Assembly: GCA_934229275.1 (NCBI GenBank)
Contig: CAKQDN010000003.1
Location: 8,239-72,238 of the forward strand
Length of the DNA: 64,000 nt
Direction: 5' to 3'
DNA from: an uncultured Clostridia bacterium
GTDB taxonomy: Bacteria; Bacillota; Clostridia; Christensenellales; Pumilibacteraceae
Part shown: positions 1 through 9,064 of the stretch, piece after piece
Layout: each line of letters starts with the position of its first letter
How positions within the stretch are numbered: position 1 is the first letter of the stretch
Notes under the pieces: model-generated
What the model saw: the letters and a program-made list of their open reading frames with translations, nothing else
The model's database searches: none
What the model was told of the DNA's origin: nothing
Program-made: the position numbers and the translations under genes

Positions 1-1269
1 ATGCGTTCCGATATCGATAAGCGGACCGCCGCCCTGCTTTTCTTCGTCGATGAACACGCCCCAGGTGGGAACGGCTCTGCGGCGGATAGCGATTGCTTCG
101 GCATAGTAAATGTCGCCGAATTCGCCGTCTTTAGCCATCTGTTTCATGTACATGCTGTCGGGACGCCATCTGTTCTGATATCCGATAGTAAGCACTTTAT
201 TGTTCTTCTTTGCGGCTTCGATCATCTTCTGCGCTTCTTCGTACGAGGTAGCCATAGGCTTTTCGCACAGAACGTGCTTGCCGGCGTTGAGCGCGTCCAC
301 GGTGATGCGGCAATGCTCGGCGTTGTGAGTAAGCACGAGTACGGCGTCGATGGTCGGGTCTTTGAGCAGTTCTTTATAGTCGGTGTATACCGCGCTGTTT
401 TCGTCGCCGAATTCTTTCTTGGCTTTTTCGGCACGTTCGGGAACGATGTCGCAGAACGCTACCATTTTAGCGCGCGGATTTCTCTTTTCTGCGGGCATAT
501 GCTTGCCGTTTGCGATTCCGCCGCAACCGATTACGCCCAGACGCAGTATTTTTTCGGACATTTTTTTCATGTTTTCGTAACTCCTCTTCAAATATTCGGC
601 AGGATCGCAGGGGAAGCCTTCCACTTCGAGAATGGCGAGTTTGATTCCCATTTCGTTGCCGAGAGCGAACACTTCTTCGAATCCGACGTCGCCTTCTCCG
701 ACAACGGGATTGATCGCTTCGTTGTTCTTGTCATACTCTTTAATGTGCAGGCAGTAGAGTTGTTTGCCGTACTGCTTCATCTTTTCGGTGGGCAGAAGTC
801 CGGCGCGCTTTACCCAATAGGTGTCGATTTCGCTGTAGAAACCGGGGACGGCGTCAAGAAGTTCCTGCACTCTGTCGGTGCCGTCGGCATATTCCTGATT
901 GTGGTTGTGATAGCCGAATACCACGCCGCGCTTGTCAAGTTCGGGCTTGATTTTCTTGATTTTTTCGACGATTTCGGGCAGTTTGTCCGCAAGATCTTCC
1001 TTGCTGACCCACGGAACGAACACGGACTTAATGCCGATGGTGTCGATGTAGTCGAGTTGATTTTCGATGTCGTTAAGTCCTATGTGAGCCGAAATGCCTT
1101 CGAGATTGTATTTGTCAAGAAGATTTTTCATCTCAACCGGCGTCATGCCGTAAAAGCCGGCGAATTCCACGCAGGAATAGCCTGCTTTGGATACCATTTT
1201 CAATACTTCTTCCACGCCCAGTTCCTTAATCTGGTTGCGAAGAGAATACAGTTGTACTCCTAATTTCAT
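1..1269 (-). CDS. Fused sugar phosphate isomerase/epimerase (TIM barrel) - Gfo/Idh/MocA oxidoreductase, cut by left edge
   Basis: One uninterrupted reading frame of 423 codons starts at ATG 1269-1267 and runs off the window. Residues 1 to about 230 read as a xylose-isomerase-like TIM barrel (start MKLGVQLYSLRNQIKE, internal YHNHNQEY, EIDTYW and LHIKEYD, which carry typical metal-binding His/Glu/Asp). From residue 234 the protein reads MKKMSEKILRLGVIGCGGIA, the Rossmann GxGxxG start of a Gfo/Idh/MocA dehydrogenase, followed by the family motif CEKPMA. No stop codon separates the two halves. An AGGAG lies about ten bases before the in-frame ATG at 570, so a separate dehydrogenase could also be made by internal initiation. 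Both families commonly act on sugars, inositols or sugar acids; the substrate is unknown. The 3' end is missing. Confidence 0.85.
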   Translation of the reverse strand, partial: MKLGVQLYSLRNQIKELGVEEVLKMVSKAGYSCVEFAGFYGMTPVEMKNLLDKYNLEGISAHIGLNDIENQLDYIDTIGIKSVFVPWVSKEDLADKLPEIVEKIKKIKPELDKRGVVFGYHNHNQEYADGTDRVQELLDAVPGFYSEIDTYWVKRAGLLPTEKMKQYGKQLYCLHIKEYDKNNEAINPVVGEGDVGFEEVFALGNEMGIKLAILEVEGFPCDPAEYLKRSYENMKKMSEKILRLGVIGCGGIANGKHMPAEKRNPRAKMVAFCDIVPERAEKAKKEFGDENSAVYTDYKELLKDPTIDAVLVLTHNAEHCRITVDALNAGKHVLCEKPMATSYEEAQKMIEAAKKNNKVLTIGYQNRWRPDSMYMKQMAKDGEFGDIYYAEAIAIRRRAVPTWGVFIDEEKQGGGPLIDIGTH

Positions 1270-2042
1270 GATTTATACTTCCTTTTATTTTTTGTTTTTT
1301 AAGGTTTTATACGACGATATAAGGTCGGTTTGTGCGTCTGCCACATATTGACGGAAATTACAGTTACCCTCTCCGTCACGGCAGAGCCGTGCCACCTCTC
1401 CCGGAGTGAGAGGCTTTAAATAAGGTCAATTTCAACGCGCCAAAGTTTGGTCTACTTTGTAGGGGAGGGGTTCCCCCTCCCGATAATAATCCCTCCGACT
1501 TCTCGCTATCGCTCGAAGCCACCTCCCTTGCAAAGCAAAGGCGGCTTTAAAGCGGTTGTGATTTTATAGTTTGCGGGAGGGGAGACCCCTCCCCTACGAT
1601 ATAAGGCTATGAGTGCAAAGTTACACGATATTATCCTTATTGTAGGGACAGGGCGCTACCGACTGTCCGAATTTATTAAATTACCCTCTCCGTCACGGCA
1701 GAGCCGTGCCACCTCTCCCGGAGTGAGAGGCTTTAAAGCGGTTACGATGTGCCGTTTCACCGGCTTAAAATGCGAAGAATGATGCAGGTTCGGGCAACCG
1801 GCGAGGTTCACCGGCTTAAAATGCGAAGAATGATGCAGGTTCGGGCAACAGGCGAATTAAACCCAACGTCAAAGAGTGGTGCAGATTTCCGCAACAGGCG
1901 AGTCTCAACGGCTTAAAATGCGAAGAATGATGCAGGTTCGGGCAACAGGTGATTTTTCAAGGCAAGAGCGTGCTTGCTGCACGTGACTGCCGCGAAAATA
2001 TCGCACGTAGCCCGAAGATGCGTTATTATTCACATTTTAAGG
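1270..2042. repeat. Intergenic repeat mosaic with a 4-copy tandem repeat
   Basis: No gene is seen. Palindromic elements sit in series: R1 at 1364-1420, an R6-like piece at 1434-1458, R2 at 1459-1482, R4 at 1488-1551, R2 (inverted) at 1574-1598, R3 at 1641-1669 and R1 at 1681-1737. From 1756 to about 1952 a unit of roughly 46-51 bp is repeated four times (starts near 1756, 1807, 1857 and 1903; the third copy is diverged), each containing GATGCAGGTTCGGGCAAC or a variant. A hairpin segment at 1953-2040 follows; it has the same architecture as the elements at 30231-30486. Confidence 0.8.
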
Positions 2043-3002
2043 TTAAGCCCACCACATCTTGGCTTTGCCGCCTTCTATAAGCATCGGCTGAATATAAGCG
2101 ATGGCTTTTTCAAGACCTTCGAAGGGCTGCATTAAGCCGTCTTCGTGCTCGATGGAGATGCTGTCGTCGTATCCGACGATTTTGAGCGCGGAGATGATTT
2201 TGCGCCAGTTATCGGGGCCGTAACCGAGGGTACGGAACACCCAACTGCGATTAGCGAAGTCGCCGTAATGCTTGGTGTCGAGCACGCCGTTTTTGCGGAC
2301 GTTAGACATGTTCATTTCGGTGTCTTTGGCGTGGAAATAATAGATTGCGTCGCCGAGGTAGTGAATGACTTCGACGATGTCCATGCCCTGCCAGATAAGG
2401 TGCGACGGATCGAGGTTTGCGCCGATCATGGGACCGACGGCGGCACGCAGACGGAGCAGCGTTTCGGGGTTGTAGACGCAGAATCCGGGATGCATTTCAA
2501 GCGCGATTTTCTCGACTCCGTGCTTAGCGGCGAATTCGACCGCTTTTTTCCAGTAAGGGATAAGCACCCGGTTCCACTGATAGTCGAGAATATCGAGATA
2601 TTCCGGCGGCCATGCGCAGGTTACCCAGTTGGGCTGCTGCGAAGCGGGATCGCCGCCGGGGCAGCCGGAGAAGGTTACGATACGCTTGATGCCTATCTGA
2701 CCGGCAAGCACGCAAGCGGCTTCGAAGTCCTCTTCGAATTTAGCGGCGATTTCCTTGTTCGGATGAACGCAGTTGCCGTGCACGGCTATTGCCGAGATAG
2801 TGGAATCGTACTTTTTGAAAGTGTTTAACAGTTCTTCGCGACCTTTTTCGTCGTGAATGAGTTTTTTAGCGTCGGCGTGAACCGTTCCGGGGTAGCCGCC
2901 TACGCCGAGTTCGAGTTGATGAACGCCGTGATCGGCAAGGAATTTAAGACTTTCGTCCAGAGTTTTGCCGCCGAAAACGCTGTTTACTACGCTTAGTTGC
3001 AT
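2043..3002 (-). CDS. Sugar phosphate isomerase/epimerase, TIM barrel
   Basis: The 319-residue protein belongs to the xylose-isomerase-like TIM barrel superfamily (AP endonuclease family 2 fold, as in IolE and related epimerases). It shows LELGVGGYPG near the N-terminus, ALEMHPGFCVYN (metal-binding Glu and His), GANLDPSHLIWQG (Asp, His), YYFHAKDTE and a C-terminal SIEHED Glu. These are the expected carboxylate/His ligands for a divalent metal. It starts 56 bases after the stop of the upstream dehydrogenase at 3059-4129 and is probably cotranscribed with it. The pairing suggests catabolism of a polyol, inositol or keto-sugar; substrate not deducible. Start is ATG with an AGGAGAG sequence just upstream. 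Confidence 0.88.
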   Translation of the reverse strand: MQLSVVNSVFGGKTLDESLKFLADHGVHQLELGVGGYPGTVHADAKKLIHDEKGREELLNTFKKYDSTISAIAVHGNCVHPNKEIAAKFEEDFEAACVLAGQIGIKRIVTFSGCPGGDPASQQPNWVTCAWPPEYLDILDYQWNRVLIPYWKKAVEFAAKHGVEKIALEMHPGFCVYNPETLLRLRAAVGPMIGANLDPSHLIWQGMDIVEVIHYLGDAIYYFHAKDTEMNMSNVRKNGVLDTKHYGDFANRSWVFRTLGYGPDNWRKIISALKIVGYDDSISIEHEDGLMQPFEGLEKAIAYIQPMLIEGGKAKMWWA

Positions 3003-3058
3003 TTTTTTACTCTCCTTATCTTATTTTATAATAACGCTTTTCGCGATTTTATACCTAT

Positions 3059-4129
3059 TTACACGTTGAGGTCGATGACCTTGTTTTCTGCCGCGCTCTT
3101 TTTAGCCGCTTCCATGATAGCGTAGACGCGCAGCACCTGCTTTTCGTTCACGAGCGTGGGAACGCCGTTTATCACTGCGTCCATGAAATTGCGGTAGTAC
3201 GCGTTTTTGTCGCCGCGCACTATTTCGAGCGGAAGTTCGTCCACGGTTTCGGCACGACGAGCCGCCATGGTCTTGGTAAAACCGTTGCCGGCGTTGACGC
3301 CTTCGAGTTTATCGTCGATACGCTGTTTGACGCGCACCACTCTTCCTTCGACGTTATCGCGGCGCCAGTTGGTTATCGTACCCGTTCCGTCCGTGCCGTA
3401 AATCTGCCAGCGCGGCAGTTCGATGAAGGTGTTGGTGTCCACGACGATACGGTATTTCATGCCGCCTGCGAATTTGACCAGAAGGTCGAATCCGTCGTCC
3501 ACCTGCTCGCCCGCTTCGAACGAGTAGTCGCAGTACACGCTTACCACGCGGTCATCGATCATCTGCAGCATCTGATCGATGAGGTGAACGCCCCAGTCCA
3601 GCATCATTCCGCCGCCCTGAGCAGCGTTTTTGCGCCATGCGCCCGGAATACCGTTCGAGCCCATAACGCGGCTTTCGATGAGATAGGTTCTGCCGACGAT
3701 GTTTTTGTCGTAGATATTCTTTATAGTGAGGTAGTCGTCGTCCCAGCGACGGTTCTGATGCACGGCGAACACTTTGCCGTACTTTTCGGCAGCCGCGTAC
3801 ATTTCTTTAACCTCTTCGCTGTCGAGACCCATGGGCTTTTCAACGATTACGTTCTTTCCGCGCGCGAGAGCCTCTGTTACATAGGGCTTATGCAGGTCGT
3901 TCGGCGTGGAAACAAGCACGATTTTAATGCTTTCGTCGTTCCAGATTTCCTCCGCCGAGTTAAAACAGTGCAGCCCGAGTTCGCTTGCAAACGCGCGGCG
4001 TTCTTCGCTTATATCGTAAATACCGGCTATTTCGAGTTTTTCGGGATAGTCGCTGTCGTTAAGGCGCGGAATAATGTATTTCCTGTGATTGTTCCCCATT
4101 CCGCCGTAACCGATGATTGCTATTTTCAT
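3059..4129 (-). CDS. Gfo/Idh/MocA family oxidoreductase
   Basis: The 356-residue protein starts MKIAIIGYGGMGNNHRKY, a Rossmann NAD(P)-binding GxGxxG turn, and carries the family signature VEKPMG near residue 98 with its conserved catalytic-region Lys. The central GGGMMLDWGVHLIDQML matches the conserved substrate-domain segment. These enzymes oxidise or epimerise sugar and inositol hydroxyls through NAD(P). It is the first gene of a likely two-gene operon with the downstream TIM-barrel isomerase and is divergent from the AraC gene at 4270. The 141-base gap between the two ATGs holds regulatory sequence, including an 18-base motif shared with another Gfo/Idh/MocA gene of this window. Confidence 0.9.
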   Translation of the reverse strand: MKIAIIGYGGMGNNHRKYIIPRLNDSDYPEKLEIAGIYDISEERRAFASELGLHCFNSAEEIWNDESIKIVLVSTPNDLHKPYVTEALARGKNVIVEKPMGLDSEEVKEMYAAAEKYGKVFAVHQNRRWDDDYLTIKNIYDKNIVGRTYLIESRVMGSNGIPGAWRKNAAQGGGMMLDWGVHLIDQMLQMIDDRVVSVYCDYSFEAGEQVDDGFDLLVKFAGGMKYRIVVDTNTFIELPRWQIYGTDGTGTITNWRRDNVEGRVVRVKQRIDDKLEGVNAGNGFTKTMAARRAETVDELPLEIVRGDKNAYYRNFMDAVINGVPTLVNEKQVLRVYAIMEAAKKSAAENKVIDLNV

Positions 4130-4158
4130 AATATTTTGCTTTTGCTCCTTGCAAGCGT

Positions 4159-4188
4159 TTGACTTATCGCTCGCTTTAATGATATAAT
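4159..4188 (+). promoter_or_regulatory. Probable promoter of the AraC gene
   Basis: TTGACT (4159-4164) and TATAAT (4183-4188) are separated by 18 bases, about 80 bases before the AraC ATG. An AAGGAG lies at 4256-4261. Confidence 0.6.
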
Positions 4189-4231
4189 AACACCAAACAT
4201 TGTCTATATCCTATCATTTATGCACAAATCT

Positions 4232-4249
4232 TTCCCAAATATTGACATC
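4232..4249. promoter_or_regulatory. 18-base motif shared with 36739-36756, candidate operator
   Basis: TTCCCAAATATTGACATC occurs here and again, identical, at 36739-36756. In both cases it lies about 85-120 bases upstream of a minus-strand Gfo/Idh/MocA gene and in the same orientation. Flanking bases differ. Its role as an operator is inferred from position only. Confidence 0.5.
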
Positions 4250-4269
4250 ATACCGTAAGGAGCGAGAAA

Positions 4270-5073
4270 ATGCAGAACACATACTACGAAGGACATAACG
4301 ACAGGCGAACCGATTTATACCTCGGTACGCAGCATATGGAAAAATCTCACAAGGTGAGTTTGCACTTTCATCGCTGCTACGAAATGATTTACGTTCTCAG
4401 CGGCGAAATGAAATGCGTATGCGGAAAAGAAAGCCTCGTGGCGAAAGAAGGCGACATCGTGTTCGTGCAGAAATACTACTCGCACAGTTACGAAGCCAAG
4501 GAAACTTACGACAAATACGTGTTCCTGTTTCCGCCGAACTTTTACGCCGACTTCGAAAAAACGCTGGGAAGCAACACTCTTCCGGCGTTCCTCGGCGACC
4601 GCGAATTCAACCGCACTTTGCTGCCGCTCATCGAAAAACTGCTTCAAAACTTCTCGTCCACGTCCACGCTCATCAAAAAAGGCTACGTCGACGTTATTAT
4701 GGGCGAACTTATTTCTCACTATCCGCTCATACCCGTCGAAAAAGACAACAACATCGACCTGCTGGTCAAAATTCTCGACTACATCGACGAAAACTACAAT
4801 AAACCGCTGTCGCTCGACTCTGTTTCGGCGGCGTTCGGCTATAACAAATACTATTTTTCCAAACTGTTCAACCGCTATATCGGCGAGAATATCAGCAACT
4901 ACATCAACCTCGTCCGATTGCAGCAGATGATGAAAAAAGCCAAGCGCAGAACGGACGTCAATATCACCGAACTCGCGTACGAAAGCGGCTTCGACAGCCT
5001 GTCCACCTTCTACCGCTACTTCAAAAAAGTGTACGGAGTAAGTCCCACAGAGGCTCTCAAAAAAAACAACTGA
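4270..5073 (+). CDS. AraC family transcriptional regulator with cupin sensor
   Basis: The 267-residue protein has an N-terminal cupin-like sensor domain (about residues 15-130: LHFHRCYEMIYVLSGE, EGDIVFVQKYYSHSY) and a C-terminal double helix-turn-helix of the AraC/XylS type (about 165-265: FGYNKYYFSKLFNRYIGENI, then SGFDSLSTFYRYFKKVYGVS). Such proteins bind a sugar-like ligand and activate adjacent catabolic genes. It is divergent from the dehydrogenase/isomerase pair at 2043-4129, which is its most likely target; the fused gene at 1-1269 and the dehydrogenase at 35468 are further candidates because the latter shares an upstream 18-mer. Start ATG has AAGGAG 8 bases upstream. Confidence 0.9.
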   Translation: MQNTYYEGHNDRRTDLYLGTQHMEKSHKVSLHFHRCYEMIYVLSGEMKCVCGKESLVAKEGDIVFVQKYYSHSYEAKETYDKYVFLFPPNFYADFEKTLGSNTLPAFLGDREFNRTLLPLIEKLLQNFSSTSTLIKKGYVDVIMGELISHYPLIPVEKDNNIDLLVKILDYIDENYNKPLSLDSVSAAFGYNKYYFSKLFNRYIGENISNYINLVRLQQMMKKAKRRTDVNITELAYESGFDSLSTFYRYFKKVYGVSPTEALKKNN

Positions 5074-5097
5074 CCTTTTTTTCTTTCACGATTTTTC

Positions 5098-5127
5098 GCG
5101 TCGCAAGGACTCCTTGCGACGCGTTTT
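5098..5127 (+). terminator. Intrinsic terminator after the AraC gene
   Basis: A perfect stem GCGTCGCAAGG / CCTTGCGACGC with a short loop is followed by GTTTT, 25 bases after the AraC stop codon. Confidence 0.75.
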
Positions 5128-5608
5128 AACGCGTTTAAAACTATTTAATAGGAATAAATATATTATTTTTTGAATTTTTTTGTAAAAAAGAGGTAATTTT
5201 TCTTGACCCCGGTATTAGGTCAAAAGCGCATGACGAAACGGAATTATCCTTATATTGTAGGGACAGGGCGCTACCTACTGTCCGCGCCTATTATTCAATC
5301 CCACCGTCTTCTCGCTGCCGCTCGAAGCCACCTCCCTTGCAGAGCAAAGGAGGCTTTAAAAAAGTCGATTTCAGCGCACCAAAGTCTGTGCGCCTTTGTA
5401 GGGGAGGGGTCTCCCCTCCCGAAAAACGGATAGTCAACGGACGCCTGTCCCTGCAAGAAGAAGTCATTAGTGCGTCCGCCACACAACAACAAAAAACAAG
5501 GTTGGTCAATCTGCAATGCCTAAGCAGAAAAGCCAACCTTGTTTTACTGTTTACTTAACTCAAAAGTTTTTTGCCTGCTTTTTTTCAAAAAAGTACGGTT
5601 CAAAAAAG
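5128..5608. repeat. Repeat mosaic R3-R4-R6-R2-R3-R7-R8
   Basis: After an AT-rich stretch to about 5215, the interval holds R3 at 5255-5284, R4 at 5296-5356, R6 at 5374-5397, R2 at 5397-5421, inverted R3 at 5428-5456, R7 at 5493-5546 and R8 at 5556-5608. R8 enters the 3' end of the flavoprotein gene and supplies its stop codon. No credible gene was found among the small open frames here. Confidence 0.8.
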
Positions 5609-7134
5609 TAAGAGAGAATACGGTCGGCGATGCGGAGACCGTCGGCGGCGGACGAGGTTATTCCGCCCGAATAGCCGGCTCCTTCTCCGCCGGGGTACAG
5701 GTTGCGCGCGGACGGCGATGCGAGGTCGTCGCCGCGTTCGATACGCACGGGCGAACTGGTACGCGACTCGACGGCGGTTAAAACGGCATACTTATCGGCA
5801 AAACCGCGCAAACGCTTGTCGGCGTCCTCTATGCCTCGAGCGAGCGACGAACATACGCAGTCGGGCAGAATATCTCGAATTTCGGCAAAACGCGTCCCCG
5901 GATAGGACGGCAAAACGCTGCCGAACGCACTGCTTTTCCGACCGCGCAGAAAATCGCCGACCAACTGCACGGGAGCGCGGTAATCTCCGCCGCCTGCCTC
6001 GAACGCACGTCTTTCGAGAACGCGCTGAAACTCGACCCCGGCAAGTGCGTCGTCGCTGCCGAAATCGCAGCCCGAAACCGGCACCACGAGCGCGGAATTA
6101 GAGTTCAGTCCGTCGCGGGCGTAGTTGCTCATACCGTTTACTACCACGCCGCCGAACTCGCTTGCGGCAGGCATGACGAAACCGCCCGGGCACATGCAGA
6201 ACGAAAAACACGCGCGCTCGCCTGCATGCGAAACTATTTTATAGTCGGCTGGCGGCAGAAGCGTGCAGACGTCGCCGTACTGAGCGCGGTTGATGTCCTT
6301 TTGCAGATGCTCGACGCGCACTCCGACCGCGAAATCCTTTTGCCGCATGATTATTCCGCGCGAACGCAGCATATAAAACGTGTCGCGAGCCGAATGTCCG
6401 ATCGCCAGAACCAGCGCGTACGGCTTAATTTTTTGCTCTTTTCCGCCGCTCGAAACGGTTACGTTCGTCACTTCGCCGTTCGCAATCGTAATATCGGTAA
6501 GCCGGGTGCCGAACAGCACTTTTCCGCCCTTGCTTTCGACGTACGAGCGCATGTTTTTAACCACGCCGCGCAGTTTATCACTGCCGATATGCGGTTTGTT
6601 GAGGTACTCGATCTCCTCGGGTGCGCCGAACCGAACGAACTCGGCAAAAACCTGCGCGTTGTAGCCCGAATGAGTCTGCGTGTTAAGTTTTCCGTCCGAA
6701 AACGTACCTGCGCCGCCCTCTCCGAACTGAATATTGCTGTTTTCGTCGAGAATTTTCAATTTTGCGAACAATTCGGTCTTTTTAACGCGCTCGTCCACGC
6801 AGTCGCCGCGCTCTATCACTATCGGCTTTAAACCGCAGTCGGCAAGCCGGACGGCGCAACTCAAGCCGCACGGACCCGATCCGACTATTATCACGGGGTC
6901 GGACGGAACGAGGCTATTAGGAACCACCGGAAGCGGCTCTTTTTTCACGGGTTTTTCGGCGGAAAACTCTATCGAATACGTCCAATATATGTCCTTTTTG
7001 TTGCGCGCGTCCAGCGACTTTTTGAGTATTTTAAAATACCGCGGCTTGACTCCGAGCGCGGCTTCCGCTTTTTCGACCAGAACGCGTTCGTCCTCGCCGA
7101 GTTTCAGTTTTATTCCCGACAGTTTTTCAATCAT
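5560..7134 (-). CDS. NAD(P)/FAD-dependent dehydrogenase, COG2509-like
   Basis: The 524-residue flavoprotein has an N-terminal extension of about 75 residues, then the FAD-binding motif VIIVGSGPCGLSCAVRLAD (about 80-98), the segment FGEGGAGTFSDGKLNTQTHSG typical of this uncharacterised FAD-dependent dehydrogenase family, and VLAIGHSARDTFYML, a second dinucleotide-domain motif. The reaction is unknown. Its start overlaps the 3' end of the BaiN-like gene by 8 bases, so the two are translationally coupled. The last roughly 16 residues (ending FFEKKQAKNF) are encoded by repeat R8 and lie beyond the natural end of the fold, so the original stop was probably lost when the repeat arrived. Confidence 0.85.
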   Translation of the reverse strand: MIEKLSGIKLKLGEDERVLVEKAEAALGVKPRYFKILKKSLDARNKKDIYWTYSIEFSAEKPVKKEPLPVVPNSLVPSDPVIIVGSGPCGLSCAVRLADCGLKPIVIERGDCVDERVKKTELFAKLKILDENSNIQFGEGGAGTFSDGKLNTQTHSGYNAQVFAEFVRFGAPEEIEYLNKPHIGSDKLRGVVKNMRSYVESKGGKVLFGTRLTDITIANGEVTNVTVSSGGKEQKIKPYALVLAIGHSARDTFYMLRSRGIIMRQKDFAVGVRVEHLQKDINRAQYGDVCTLLPPADYKIVSHAGERACFSFCMCPGGFVMPAASEFGGVVVNGMSNYARDGLNSNSALVVPVSGCDFGSDDALAGVEFQRVLERRAFEAGGGDYRAPVQLVGDFLRGRKSSAFGSVLPSYPGTRFAEIRDILPDCVCSSLARGIEDADKRLRGFADKYAVLTAVESRTSSPVRIERGDDLASPSARNLYPGGEGAGYSGGITSSAADGLRIADRILSYFFEPYFFEKKQAKNF

Positions 7135-8320
7135 GGTTTATGCTCTCCGCTGCGGCAAGCGCGGACGAAAACGCCCACTGAAGATTATAGCCGCCGCACT
7201 GACCGTCCGCGTCGAGTATCTCCCCGGCGAAGTACAGTCCGCGAACCTTTTTGCTTTGCATATCGTCGCCGACCTCGCTCAGACGCACGCCGCCCTTTGT
7301 GACCTGCGCGTAGTCGAATCCCGTAGTGCCGACGACTTTCAGCGTGAAATTCTTGATAATTCGCGACAGCGACCTCGCGTCCGTGCCGCCTGCTCTTTTA
7401 ATAACCGCGCGACCGACGACGTTGGGCAGAATTCCGCACAGCGTTTCGCTCTCCGGCAGAGCCGTGTTTTTAAGTCGCTCCGCGATAATTCCGCACAGCG
7501 TTTTTTCGTCCGTTTCGGGCAGTAAATCGACCGATAAAGTTATTCCGCGTTCGATTTTGTCGGATACGAATGCGGAAATCCGGAACACTGCGTCGCCCGA
7601 CAAGCCGTAGTCGGTGAAAATGACGTCGCCTTTTTCTTCCGCTGTTAACTCGCCCTCGCAATACGCTTTGACCGCTGCCGCCACACGCTGACCTTTAAGC
7701 GATTTTATGTCGCGCGTTTCGGTTTTGAGTTGCACGAGCGACGGAAACAGAGCGGTTACGCTATGCCCGAACTTTTGCGCGAGCGAGTAGCCGTTGCCGT
7801 CGGTGCCGAAGTTTTTCGCCGCCTTTCCGCCGGTACACAAAAGCACTTTTTCGGCCGCGAACTTCTTTTTCTCGCCGCCGCAGTCCGCGGTAACGACGAA
7901 AAGCGCGCCGTTTTTCTCTATATCCGTGACGAAGGCGTCGGTTTCGATGCGCTTATTCTTTTCCGGGGCGAGCCGATAGCGGATAAGGTCGGTTATCGAC
8001 GATGCCTGCCGCGACGAGGGATAGATTCTGCCTCTTTCGTCCGAGCAGAAAACGAACCCGATTCTTTGAAAAAACGCCAGCACTTTATCCTGACCGAATT
8101 TTTCGAGGCAGGACGAAATAAGCCGTCTTTCGCCAGAGGTGAAATAACGGCTTTCGCTCATGTTCTCGTTGCCGACGTTGCCCTGCCCGTTACCGGTTGC
8201 CGACACATTGCGCCCCACTCTTTCGGAGCGTTCGAGCAAAACGACATTTTTGTTTACGGCAAGCGTTGCGGTAAGTCCGGCTGCGCCGCCGCCTATTATA
8301 ATTACGTCGAATTTTTCCAT
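7127..8320 (-). CDS. HI0933/BaiN-like NAD(P)/FAD-dependent oxidoreductase
   Basis: The 397-residue protein starts with a dinucleotide-binding motif VIIIGGGAAGLTATLAV and has the hallmark ATGNGQGNVGN segment, a middle LLCTGGKAAKNFGTDGNG and a C-terminal GLYFAGEILDADGQCGGYN, all characteristic of the HI0933 flavoprotein family that includes BaiN. Members reduce unsaturated substrates or have unknown roles; a bile-acid function cannot be concluded from sequence. It lies 35 bases after the PII-like gene and overlaps the next flavoprotein by 8 bases, placing it in one operon from DUF1538 to COG2509. Confidence 0.88.
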   Translation of the reverse strand: MEKFDVIIIGGGAAGLTATLAVNKNVVLLERSERVGRNVSATGNGQGNVGNENMSESRYFTSGERRLISSCLEKFGQDKVLAFFQRIGFVFCSDERGRIYPSSRQASSITDLIRYRLAPEKNKRIETDAFVTDIEKNGALFVVTADCGGEKKKFAAEKVLLCTGGKAAKNFGTDGNGYSLAQKFGHSVTALFPSLVQLKTETRDIKSLKGQRVAAAVKAYCEGELTAEEKGDVIFTDYGLSGDAVFRISAFVSDKIERGITLSVDLLPETDEKTLCGIIAERLKNTALPESETLCGILPNVVGRAVIKRAGGTDARSLSRIIKNFTLKVVGTTGFDYAQVTKGGVRLSEVGDDMQSKKVRGLYFAGEILDADGQCGGYNLQWAFSSALAAAESINHD

Positions 8321-8355
8321 ACATATCGAACTTTTCCGCGCATAATGCGGATAAG

Positions 8356-9042
8356 TCAGTCCTCGGTTTTCTGTTCGAGCAGACTCTGAACGCCGGCTAC
8401 GCTGTCTACGGGGAGCGCGAACACGGCTCCTCTCGCCGCGGTTTTCGAACCGGCTTTATCCATGATGGCGTGCATTATGGCGTCGCGATCGTCCTTTCTT
8501 GCGACGATGTACACCATTTCCTTTTCCTCGGTTATCGAAATGCCGAAGAATTTTTCGGTGTAGCCGGCGCCCGTACCCTTTGCTTTAAGGATGGTGCCGC
8601 CGCGCGCTCCGCCCTCTCTCGCCGCGTCCATAACGACGTCGGCAAAGCCCTGATTCACTATACTGACAATAAGACAAAATTTACACTCTTGCATATCGTT
8701 CTCCTCTTTCAACTGTTTGTCGCCTATAAAATACCTAAGCGCGCTGCTGCCGCCTATTCCGTCGATCGGGACGGTGAGCGCGATTCCGTTACCGTTTTCG
8801 CACAGGTGTAGTTTTTCGGTTAAATCTTTTTTAAGTGCCTGCCATTCGTCGGACAGAACGAACGCCGAAAACATGACTTTTTCGCTGCGTTCGAGCGCCA
8901 TGTATTCCAGAATTTTGTCGTTTGCCGACCCCAGACACTGCCGCATAAACACACATTCCATATCCCGCTCCTTAAAGAAGTCGAGATATGCCTGCGAAAA
9001 TTTACGCTTGGTTATGACAATAAAATATCTTAGTGCTTTCAT
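8356..9042 (-). CDS. Tandem PII-like signalling protein linked to DUF1538
   Basis: The 228-residue protein appears to hold two PII-like ferredoxin-fold modules. The C-terminal half (about 118-222: CKFCLIVSIVNQGFADVVMD, RGGTILKAKGTG, EKEMVYIVARKDDRDAIMHA, GAVFALPVDSVAG) matches P-II family proteins. The N-terminal half (RYFIVITKRKFSQAYLDFF, GGSSALRYFIG) has a similar strand-helix pattern with weaker identity. PII proteins sense adenylates or metabolites and gate membrane transporters. The gene lies 22 bases downstream of the DUF1538 membrane gene, the usual genetic partner of such PII-like proteins, so gating of that protein is the likely role. The two-domain reading of the N-terminal half is my inference. 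Confidence 0.78.
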   Translation of the reverse strand: MKALRYFIVITKRKFSQAYLDFFKERDMECVFMRQCLGSANDKILEYMALERSEKVMFSAFVLSDEWQALKKDLTEKLHLCENGNGIALTVPIDGIGGSSALRYFIGDKQLKEENDMQECKFCLIVSIVNQGFADVVMDAAREGGARGGTILKAKGTGAGYTEKFFGISITEEKEMVYIVARKDDRDAIMHAIMDKAGSKTAARGAVFALPVDSVAGVQSLLEQKTED

Positions 9043-9064
9043 AATGGTTCTCCGTGACGAAGCG

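Noticed and set aside
1..1263. 420-codon open frame on the plus strand
   Set aside because: It is the exact antisense register of the isomerase-dehydrogenase gene, Phe/His-rich without domain resemblance. Similar long antisense frames at 8717-10654, 36973-38502, 56615-58573 and 62723-63991 are shadows caused by GC-rich codon usage.
5203..5558. Several 65-80 codon frames on both strands
   Set aside because: They are made of R3, R4, R2 and R7 repeat sequence and recur wherever these repeats occur.
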